From Brevundimonas sp. SL130 (GTDB lineage Bacteria > Pseudomonadota > Alphaproteobacteria > Caulobacterales > Caulobacteraceae), in assembly GCF_026625805.1 (NCBI RefSeq), contig NZ_CP113064.1:1860001-1924000 (forward strand): a DNA stretch of 64,000 nt, written 5' to 3'. The translations under genes and the position numbers were made by a program. The notes beneath the pieces are model-generated. The model did no database searches. It was not told the DNA's origin and saw only the letters and a program-made list of their open reading frames with translations. Below, in pieces: positions 41,375-49,624 of this stretch (position 1 is its first letter; every line of letters starts with the position of its first letter).

Positions 41375-42330
41375 TAAGCCACAGCCTTGGTTTCACGCAC
41401 GCCCAGTACGCGGCAGATCGCATAGACCAGATCGGCGCGGTTCAGGGTATAGAAGTGGAAGTCGGAGAAGCCCTCTTCCTGCAGACGGGCGCAGGTTTCG
41501 GCGGCGACCGAGGCGGCGAGCAGTCGGCGCGTCTCGGGATCGTCGTCCAGCCCGTCGAAGTGAGCCTTCAGCCAGTCGGGGATGCTGGTCCCGCAGGCGC
41601 TGCACATCCGGGTCAGGCCGGCGAAGTTGGACACGGGCATGACGCCGGGGATCAGGGGAATGGTCACGCCCGCCGCCCGAACCCGATCGCGGAAGCGCAG
41701 GAAGGCGTCGATGTCGAAGAAGAATTGGCTGACGGCGCGGGTGGCGCCGGCGTCCACCTTGGCCTTCAGCACATCGATGTCGTGATCGATGGAGGGGCTT
41801 TCGGGGTGTTTCTCGGGATAGGCGCCGACCGTGACGTCGAAGCCGCCGACGCGGCGGATGGCGGCGGTCAGTTCGGTGGCGTTGGCGTAGCCGTCGGCGC
41901 GGGGTTGATAGATCCCGCCGATGCCGCCCCCGCCGGGAGGATCGCCGCGCAGGGCCACGATGTGATCGACGCCGATGGTCTTGTAGCCGGCGATGACTTC
42001 ATCGACCTCGTCACGGCTGGCCTCGACGCAGGTCAGGTGGGCGGCGGGACGCAGGGAGGTCTCGGCGATGATGCGCTGGACGGTGCGGTGGGTGCGTTCG
42101 CGGGTCGAGCCCCCGGCGCCATAGGTCACCGAGACGAAGGCCGGGCTCAGCGGCGCCAGCCGGCGGATGGCGGTCCACAGATTGGCCTCGGCCTCGTCGG
42201 TCTTGGGCGGGAAGAATTCGAACGAGACGCGAACGGCGTCGCGGTTCGATCCGGCGCGGGCGACCGGGCCGAGCGGCGACAAGAGCAGGGCGCGGGCTTC
42301 GGTGAGATTGGTCGAGGAGGCGGCCATCAT
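41374..42330 (-). CDS. metF: 5,10-methylenetetrahydrofolate reductase
   Basis: This 318-residue FAD enzyme supplies 5-methyl-tetrahydrofolate to MetH. It shows SFEFFPPKTDEAE, the FAD-contacting AHLTCVEAS and ALRGDPPGG, and TRAVSQFFFDIDAF. The start overlaps the stop of the ArsR-methyltransferase gene as ATGA, and two in-frame ATG codons are possible (42330 or 42327). The position in a regulator-metF-metH operon supports its role in the methionine cycle. Confidence 0.94.
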   Translation of the reverse strand: MMAASSTNLTEARALLLSPLGPVARAGSNRDAVRVSFEFFPPKTDEAEANLWTAIRRLAPLSPAFVSVTYGAGGSTRERTHRTVQRIIAETSLRPAAHLTCVEASRDEVDEVIAGYKTIGVDHIVALRGDPPGGGGIGGIYQPRADGYANATELTAAIRRVGGFDVTVGAYPEKHPESPSIDHDIDVLKAKVDAGATRAVSQFFFDIDAFLRFRDRVRAAGVTIPLIPGVMPVSNFAGLTRMCSACGTSIPDWLKAHFDGLDDDPETRRLLAASVAAETCARLQEEGFSDFHFYTLNRADLVYAICRVLGVRETKAVA

Positions 42331-43301
42331 GCGGTCTTTCTGGCCTCGGCCAAGGAGGGGGCGACGCGGCGTTCAGCCGTCCAGATGGTGACGGTCAGGC
42401 CTTCGTTATCGGGGGGCAGGGCGACCGGCGCGGACGGCGTCAGCCCGCTGTTCGTCAGCCAGCCGTTGATTTCCTGGTCCGCAAAACCCAGGCGTCTGTG
42501 CTGATGCGCTTCGCGCATATGTTCGAAGTCGTGGGGGGCGAAATCGACGATCACCAGACGGCCGCCGGGGCAGACCAGGCGTGCGGCCTCGGCCACGGCG
42601 GCGAAGGGATCGGCCAGATAGTGCAGCACCTGGTGGACGATCACCAGATCGGCGCTGGCGGCGGGCAGGCGGGTGGCGAAGATGTCGCCGTGGCGCAGTT
42701 CGACCTTGGTGAGGCCGGCCTTCGAGACATTGGCGCGGGCGATGTTGAGCATGTTCTGGCTCAGGTCCAGGCCGACCGACATCTTGGCCTTCTTGCCGAA
42801 CAGGGTCAGCATCCGGCCCGAGCCGGTGCCCAGATCGACGACGCGCTTGAAGGGGCCGGGTCCGACGGCGGCTTCCAGCGCCGCTTCGACGGCGCTTTCG
42901 CTGACATAGAGCGACCGCAGTCGGTCCCACTGGGGGGCGATCTGTTCGAAATAGGATTCGGCGGCCTCGTGGCGATCCTTCTGGACTTCGCTCAGCCGGC
43001 GATGATCGGCTTCCCCGGCGTCATCAGCCAGAATGTCCAGCACGGTGTCGATCAGACGGCGGGCGTGGGCGTCGTGCGACAGGCGGTAGTAGACGCGGGC
43101 GCCGTCGGGAAAGCGCTCGATCAGGCCCGAGTCGGTCATCAGCTTGAGATGGCGAGACACGCGCGGCTGGCTCTGGTCGAGAATCCGCGACATCTCCATG
43201 ACCGAAAGCTCTTCGCTGGCCAGCAGGGAGAGGATGCGCAGACGGGTGGGTTCGCCAGCGGCGCGCAGGGCTTCGACAGTCTGGTCCGCAGTCAGGTTCA
43301 T
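42327..43301 (-). CDS. ArsR-family regulator fused to SAM-dependent methyltransferase domain
   Basis: This 324-residue protein has an N-terminal winged-helix domain (about 1-95; RILSLLASEELSVMEMSRILDQSQPRVSRHLKLM). A class I methyltransferase domain follows, with motif I VVDLGTGSGRML and APHDFEHMREAHQHRRLGF. This fusion commonly precedes metF in alphaproteobacteria. It is presumed to sense a methionine-cycle metabolite such as SAM or SAH, by analogy with SahR-type ArsR regulators. ATG 43301 is chosen. The palindrome just upstream is its likely operator. Confidence 0.88.
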   Translation of the reverse strand: MNLTADQTVEALRAAGEPTRLRILSLLASEELSVMEMSRILDQSQPRVSRHLKLMTDSGLIERFPDGARVYYRLSHDAHARRLIDTVLDILADDAGEADHRRLSEVQKDRHEAAESYFEQIAPQWDRLRSLYVSESAVEAALEAAVGPGPFKRVVDLGTGSGRMLTLFGKKAKMSVGLDLSQNMLNIARANVSKAGLTKVELRHGDIFATRLPAASADLVIVHQVLHYLADPFAAVAEAARLVCPGGRLVIVDFAPHDFEHMREAHQHRRLGFADQEINGWLTNSGLTPSAPVALPPDNEGLTVTIWTAERRVAPSLAEARKTA

Positions 43302-43306
43302 GTGGT

Positions 43307-43328
43307 CATATAAAGATATCCTTATATG
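43307..43328. promoter_or_regulatory. 22-bp palindromic operator candidate for the methionine operon
   Basis: CATATAAAGAT joined to ATCCTTATATG is a palindrome with one mismatched pair, centred on GATATC. It begins 6 bp upstream of the regulator's start codon. It is the only strongly AT-rich palindrome in this GC-rich stretch. Its size and symmetry suit a dimeric ArsR-family repressor, so autoregulation of the regulator-metF-metH operon is likely. This is inference from position. Confidence 0.65.
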
Positions 43329-43418
43329 ATTTGGCAAGGAAAAACGACCTCGTACATCGTGCGACGGGAAACCTTCTGTCCTCCGTTAAAGACCCTGCAA
43401 TCCCTTTGGAGTGGTTCT

Positions 43419-43817
43419 ATGCGCAGCCTCCTGATTTCCTCCCTCGTGCTTTTCGCCGCCGGTCCGGCCCTGGCGCAGAGCGATTTCCCCGAGCCGCCTA
43501 TGGGCGGGCAGATGTCGGGGCCCCCGCCGATGGGCGGAATGCGTCCGCCGGAGCGCGAGACCCTGGCCGACATGAAGACGCGTATGATTGGGATGTTCGA
43601 TCGCATCGACGCCGATCATAACGGTGCGATCAACGCTTCGGAGCTGGCGGCTTCGCCCGGCGGTCGGATGCTGAGCCGCGCCGATATGGACGGCAACGGC
43701 CTGATCTCCAAGGCGGAGATGGAGGCCGGCGCAGAGGCGATGTTCAAGGCCATGGACAAAAACGGCGACGGCGTCGTCACAGCGGATGAACGTCCCCGTC
43801 CGCAACGCCCCGACTGA
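43419..43817 (+). CDS. Periplasmic EF-hand calcium-binding protein
   Basis: This 132-residue protein has a signal peptide (LLISSLVLFAAGPALAQ) and a Pro/Gly/Met-rich linker. EF-hand loops follow: DADHNGAINASE, DMDGNGLISKAE and DKNGDGVVTADE. Each has the DxDxNG/DG pattern with a Glu at position 12. The protein probably binds calcium in the periplasm, with unknown purpose. GGAG precedes the ATG at 43419. It is divergent from the methionine operon. Confidence 0.9.
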   Translation: MRSLLISSLVLFAAGPALAQSDFPEPPMGGQMSGPPPMGGMRPPERETLADMKTRMIGMFDRIDADHNGAINASELAASPGGRMLSRADMDGNGLISKAEMEAGAEAMFKAMDKNGDGVVTADERPRPQRPD

Positions 43818-43831
43818 AACGGCCAGACTGA

Positions 43832-44758
43832 TCACGCGACCGGCGTCTTCAGCGGCTGACCCGCGAAATGCGCCTGAAGGTTCTGCATCAGCAGCATCAG
43901 CATGCCCTGCACCCCGGCGGTCGTCGCGCCGGCGGTGTGGGGCGTCAGCACCAGGTTGGGCGCATCGGCCCAGCGTGAAGGGTCGGTCGGCTCCTCGATG
44001 AAGACGTCCAGGGCGGCCTGGCCCAGGGCGCCGGATTTCAGCGCGGCGATCAGGGCGTCTTCGTCGACCACCTGGCCGCGCGAAACATTGACCAGCAGAC
44101 CGTCGGGGCCCAGGGCCTCGAGCACCTCGCGCGAAATCAGGCCGCGACTGGTGTCGTCGGCCTTGCAGGCGACGACCAGGATGTCGCTGGCCTTGGCCAG
44201 GGCCAGCAGGCTGTCGGCGCGGGGCCATTCGACCTCGTGGGGGCGGGGGCCCCACCAGGCGACCGCCATACGGAAGGCCTCGGCGCGGTCGGCGACGGCC
44301 TTGCCGATGGCGCCCAGGCCGACGACGCCCAGCTTCTGGCCGGCAATAGAAGCAGTGATGCTGCGGGTCTCGGCGGTCCAGCCGCCGGACCGGACCTGGC
44401 GGTCGCCCGAGACGATCTGACGACGGGCGGCCAGGATCAGGCCCAGGGCGTGATCGGCGACGTCTTCATGATTGACGCCGGGCGCATGGGTGACGGGCAG
44501 GCCGCGCTCACGGCACCAGTCGATGTCGATCCCGTCGTAGCCCGAGGTGAAACAGGCGATCAGGTCGAGGGCGGGGAGCTGTTCGATCAGCGCCTTGTCC
44601 AGCGGCGCCTTGCCGGCGACGATCAGGGCGCGGATGTCGTGGGCGGCCTCGATGGGCGGGCCTTCCCAGAAGCGATAGACGTCATAGGCGCTCTCGAGGA
44701 TCGGCGAGAGCGGGGCGAGATGCCGTTGCATGATGAGAACGGCGGGGCGTTGGGTCAT
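43832..44758 (-). CDS. D-isomer specific 2-hydroxyacid dehydrogenase
   Basis: This 308-residue NAD(P)-dependent enzyme has the Rossmann motif GLGAIG in KLGVVGLGAIGKAVAD. The catalytic Arg is in VNVSRGQVVDEDAL, with Glu in FIEEP and His in LTPHTAG. It probably reduces glyoxylate, hydroxypyruvate or a related 2-keto acid. The start overlaps the stop of the DUF5615 gene (ATGA), so it is translated downstream of the toxin-antitoxin-like pair. Confidence 0.92.
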   Translation of the reverse strand: MTQRPAVLIMQRHLAPLSPILESAYDVYRFWEGPPIEAAHDIRALIVAGKAPLDKALIEQLPALDLIACFTSGYDGIDIDWCRERGLPVTHAPGVNHEDVADHALGLILAARRQIVSGDRQVRSGGWTAETRSITASIAGQKLGVVGLGAIGKAVADRAEAFRMAVAWWGPRPHEVEWPRADSLLALAKASDILVVACKADDTSRGLISREVLEALGPDGLLVNVSRGQVVDEDALIAALKSGALGQAALDVFIEEPTDPSRWADAPNLVLTPHTAGATTAGVQGMLMLLMQNLQAHFAGQPLKTPVA

Positions 44759-45087
44759 GGTCGGACCTCCACAATGGCCTCGCCGGCGGTCAGCTGGGCG
44801 ACGACGCGGGGCCAGTCGCGCCGCACGATGGCGTAGAGTTCGTCGTTCGAACAGTTTCCGAGGTCGAGGCGGACCAGAGGCTGACGGCTGGCGTTACGCT
44901 GCGCCAGCAAAAGAAAGTCCTTGTCCTTGCTGACGACGACCGCGCCTCGTGACGCCGCCAAGGCCCAGATTTCCCGGTCGCCTGCCGTGGCCAGCCCCAT
45001 CAATCTGACGTGTTCGACCTCATGATCGAATGCGGCGATCACATCGATCAGGCGGACGGGCAGGTTCTGATCGAGCAGGAATTTCAA
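44755..45087 (-). CDS. DUF5615 PIN-like protein (putative toxin)
   Basis: This 110-residue protein has PIN-like acidic motifs: FLLDQNLPVRL at the start, then ATAGDREIWALAASRGAVVVSKDKDFLLL. That is the DUF5615 (Mut7-C/VapC45-like) pattern, predicted to be an RNase toxin. The start is probably TTG at 45087, overlapping the upstream DUF433 stop. It lies between DUF433 and the 2-hydroxyacid dehydrogenase with overlapping ends. Confidence 0.82.
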   Translation of the reverse strand: MKFLLDQNLPVRLIDVIAAFDHEVEHVRLMGLATAGDREIWALAASRGAVVVSKDKDFLLLAQRNASRQPLVRLDLGNCSNDELYAIVRRDWPRVVAQLTAGEAIVEVRP

Positions 45088-45317
45088 GCCGCAGCGGCCG
45101 CCACCGAATGATCGAGCGCCTGCGCGGCGTAGGTCAAGGCGGCCCGCAGGTCGTCGGCTTCCAGTTCTTCGTAGTCGGAAAGGATCTGGGCCTCGGTCAT
45201 CCCGGACGCCAGCCAGCCGAGAATGTCGTGCACCGCGATACGCAGGCCCCGGATACAGGGCCGACCGCCGCGTTTGCCGTCTTCGATAGTGATGCGGGAC
45301 AGAAGATCGTCGCTCAT
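45084..45317 (-). CDS. DUF433 protein (putative antitoxin)
   Basis: This 77-residue protein has the DUF433 winged-helix core GGRPCIRGLRIAVHDILGWLASGMTEAQIL and ALTYAAQA. DUF433 and DUF5615 proteins form VapBC-like pairs in many bacteria, with DUF433 as the antitoxin. The ATG at 45317 is the family start. The gene begins 25 bp after ettA ends, in the same direction, so read-through from ettA is possible. Confidence 0.82.
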   Translation of the reverse strand: MSDDLLSRITIEDGKRGGRPCIRGLRIAVHDILGWLASGMTEAQILSDYEELEADDLRAALTYAAQALDHSVAAAAA

Positions 45318-45341
45318 GTCCCGCATCCTATCACAGATCAA

Positions 45342-47009
<1,668 letters not shown>

Positions 47010-47589
47010 GAGGTGCGGTTTCGCCCTTCGGGTTTCGTCGGATTGGGAGGTTTGGGCGGATGTAGCGATCCTGAGGCGAGAGAGCAAATGAGGCGAAGAC
47101 ATGCGTCAGCGTCTTCGCCGGTTCGCAGCGAAGTTGGGGAGGGCGTGGGACGCCGGGTCTGCACCCGGGGTTTGGAGTTTTAAGTACCGTTTCGGCGCAG
47201 TCGTCGTCCCACGCGGTCGTTTTCCACACGCGCTCCGGCTGGCGGCCCTAGCCTTCGAGCCTTGCCGGATCGGCGGGCCGCCTTGCGACGGCTTCGCCGG
47301 GGCGGACATGCCGATTGAAAATCGACAGCGGTCCGCTTTCCTAAGCGTGCGGCGAGCAGGAGACGGCATCCATCGCCGCCCCTAAGGACCCCGGCGGTCT
47401 CCTCCCCACCGGCTTCATCGCTCGACCACAGCCCCGCCGCCGTCAGGGCGCTGGATCCGACGCCCTCCCCATCGGCGGGGATGAGAGGATTATGCGGGAG
47501 GTTTGAGGGGTGATGAGAAGAAGGGGGTGAGATTCTGTTAGGGCGTTGAAATCTTTGAGGAGGGACCAGCGTCATTGTGCGCGCTGGCC
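47010..47589. other. Gene-free region upstream of ettA
   Basis: About 580 bp before the tandem repeats contain no frame I can support as coding. I see an 8-bp stem (GCGAAGAC/GTCTTCGC, 47093-47118) in the ettA leader. Short GC-rich inverted repeats lie at about 47440-47480. The segment 47160-47400 has scattered frame-like composition but no recognisable protein. It may be a decayed gene. Confidence 0.5.
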
Positions 47590-47762
47590 CACCTCTCCGC
47601 GCGCGAAGGCGCGGGGGGAGGACCGGTCGCGCTTGCGACCAGGCGGGGGCGACTCCGGCGGTAGGGGTGACCGGGGCGGCGTTTAAGACCGAGTCGCCCC
47701 CTCCTGGCGCTCGCTGACGCTCCCGCCGGTCCTCCCCGTTCGCCTGCGCGAACGGGGAGGTG
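47590..47762. repeat. Tandem structured repeat, unit 1 (173 bp)
   Basis: The unit starts CACCTCTCC and ends GGGGAGGTG. Inside are an imperfect GC hairpin, a GGTCGC/GCGACC hairpin, an 11-bp pairing GGGGGCGACTC/GAGTCGCCCCC, and a terminal hairpin at 47731-47760 with a 13-bp stem and CTGC loop. It is followed after 16 bp by a near-identical unit. Confidence 0.85.
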
Positions 47763-47778
47763 AGTGAGGCGGCGGCGT

Positions 47779-47951
47779 CACCTCTCCGCGCGCGAAGGCG
47801 CGGGGGGAGGACAGGTCGCGCTTGCGACCAGGCGGGGGCGACTCCGGCGGTGGGGATGACCGACCCAGCGTCTGACACCGAGTCGCCCCCTCCTGGCGTT
47901 CGCTGACGCTCCCGCCGGTCCTCCCCGTCGGCCTTCGCCGACGGGGAGGTG
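47779..47951. repeat. Tandem structured repeat, unit 2 (173 bp)
   Basis: This unit has the same length and order of hairpins as unit 1. The terminal hairpin (47920-47949) differs from unit 1 by paired changes at two stem positions that keep all 13 base pairs, and its loop is CTTC. The rest is almost identical. It lies about 130 bp upstream of hemA. Confidence 0.85.
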
Positions 47952-48083
47952 AGCGGATGGGTTCCTGAGAACCGTTATCAATGAAGGGCTTGGGGCGTTT
48001 TGACCACATGGGGCGCATGGACAAGCGGCGCCGCCGGGCGCAAAGAACGGGCAGACATCGCCATAAGCGAAAGAACGAATATC

Positions 48084-49310
48084 GTGTTCGACTATAAGGC
48101 CGCCTTTGAACGCTCGGTGGAGCAGGTGCGCAGCGAAGGCCGGTATCGTGTCTTCGCCGATCTGAAGCGGGTGCGCGGTCAGTTTCCGCAGGCTGTGCGT
48201 CGCCGCGACGACGGGTCCGAACAGGACGTCGTCATCTGGTGCTCCAACGACTATCTGGGCATGGGTCAGCATCCGGACGTGTTGAAGGCCATGCAGGACG
48301 AGATCGAGGCGGTGGGCGCCGGGGCCGGCGGCACGCGCAACATCTCGGGCACGACGCGCTCTGCGGTCGATCTGGAAGCCGAGCTGGCCGACTGGCACCA
48401 CAAGGAGGCGGCGCTGCTGTTCACCTCGGGCTATGTCGGCAACGAGGCGACCCTGTCGACCCTGCAAAAGATCCTGCCCGGTCTGATCACCTTCTCGGAT
48501 GCGTTGAACCACGCCTCGATGATCGCCGGCATCCGCCAGGGCGGCGGCGAGCGTCACATCTTCAAGCACAACGACCTGGAGCATCTGGAGGCCCTGCTGG
48601 CCGCCGCCCCGGCCGAGGCGCCCAAGCTGATCGCCTTTGAGAGCGTCTATTCGATGGACGGCGACATCGCTGACCTGGCCGGCACCGTCGCCCTGGCCAA
48701 GAAATACGGCGCCCTAACCTATCTGGACGAGGTCCATGCGGTGGGCCTGTATGGCGAAACCGGCGCGGGCGTGGCCGAGCGCGACGGCCTGTTGGACCAG
48801 ATCGACATCATCGAATGCACCCTGGGCAAGGCCATCGGGGTCATGGGCGGCTATATCGCCGCCGACGCGCGGATCATCGACGCGGTGCGCAGCTGGGCCT
48901 CGGGCTTCATCTTCACCACCAGCCTGCCGCCGGCCCTGACGGCGGGGGCCCTGGCCTCGGTGCGCCATCTGAAGGCCCATCCGGAACTGCGCCATCAGCA
49001 TCAGGAACGGGCGGCGACCCTGAAGGCGCGGTTTGCGGCGGCCGGGATTCCGGTGATGGACTCCGAGAGCCATATCGTGCCGGTGCACGTCGGCAATCCG
49101 ATCCACTGCAAGATGATCTCGGACATGCTGCTGGACGAGTACGGCGTCTATGTTCAGCCGATCAACTATCCGACCGTGCCCAAGGGGACCGAGCGGCTGC
49201 GCTTCACGCCCTCGCCGAACCATACGGACGCGATGATGGACCATGTGGTCCAGGCGATGGACCGCCTGTTCGCGCACTGCAATGTGGCGCGGCGGTCGGT
49301 GGCGGCCTGA
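48084..49310 (+). CDS. hemA: 5-aminolevulinate synthase
   Basis: This 408-residue PLP enzyme condenses glycine and succinyl-CoA, the alphaproteobacterial route into haem. It starts (GTG) with [26 protein letters not shown] and has [15 protein letters not shown] and [13 protein letters not shown]. The aspartate region is [10 protein letters not shown], and the PLP lysine is in [12 protein letters not shown]. The GTG at 48084 matches the conserved N-terminus. A DUF6898 gene follows after 8 bp. A fragment of its 3' end is duplicated at 57562-57612. Confidence 0.96.
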   Translation: MFDYKAAFERSVEQVRSEGRYRVFADLKRVRGQFPQAVRRRDDGSEQDVVIWCSNDYLGMGQHPDVLKAMQDEIEAVGAGAGGTRNISGTTRSAVDLEAELADWHHKEAALLFTSGYVGNEATLSTLQKILPGLITFSDALNHASMIAGIRQGGGERHIFKHNDLEHLEALLAAAPAEAPKLIAFESVYSMDGDIADLAGTVALAKKYGALTYLDEVHAVGLYGETGAGVAERDGLLDQIDIIECTLGKAIGVMGGYIAADARIIDAVRSWASGFIFTTSLPPALTAGALASVRHLKAHPELRHQHQERAATLKARFAAAGIPVMDSESHIVPVHVGNPIHCKMISDMLLDEYGVYVQPINYPTVPKGTERLRFTPSPNHTDAMMDHVVQAMDRLFAHCNVARRSVAA

Positions 49311-49318
49311 GGCGAGAC

Positions 49319-49510
49319 ATGTCGGACGACGGCCCCCGCTCGGACTTAGGTGAGGTGATCGTCGAGACCGTGCGCAACGGCCCCTATATCAAATGCTCGG
49401 CCATCCATGTGGCCACCGGCCGCGAAGTCAGCGCCATCGGCCCGGTGAACGAACCCAAGGCGGTGGAGCGGGTGGCGATCGCCAAGTTGAGGCGGGCGTT
49501 GGGGCTTTGA
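49319..49510 (+). CDS. DUF6898 family small protein
   Basis: This 63-residue protein contains GEVIVETVRNGPYIKCSAIHVATGREVSAIGP and a basic C-terminus VAIAKLRRALGL. It matches my memory of DUF6898, a small alphaproteobacterial family of unknown function. It is 8 bp after hemA and likely co-transcribed. A copy with an internal deletion is present at 58014-58124. Just after the stop is a remnant of the interspersed repeat (about 49526-49551). Confidence 0.75.
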   Translation: MSDDGPRSDLGEVIVETVRNGPYIKCSAIHVATGREVSAIGPVNEPKAVERVAIAKLRRALGL

Positions 49511-49568
49511 CGCCTCTGTCCGTCTCCCGTGGGGGCGGATGAGGGGGGGGCTTCCTCTTCAACGGAAA

Positions 49569-49595
49569 GGGGCCGGTCATGCACTGACCGACCCC
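49569..49595. terminator. Possible bidirectional stem-loop between hemA-DUF6898 and topA
   Basis: An 11-bp stem with one C-A mismatch (GGGGCCGGTCA/TGACCGACCCC) and a 5-base loop lies between the convergent gene ends. There is no T-run, so its role in termination is uncertain. Confidence 0.4.
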
Positions 49596-49624
49596 TGATG
49601 CGACCTCCCAAGGGGAAGAGGACG

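Noticed and set aside
47180..47878. Minus-strand frame across the tandem repeat region
   Set aside because: Its peptide repeats simply mirror the DNA repeats (VIPTAGVAPAWSQARP twice). There is no family and no ribosome-binding site.
47590..47951. CRISPR-like array
   Set aside because: There are only two long (173 bp) structured units with a 16-bp gap. There are no short repeats with unique spacers and no cas genes.
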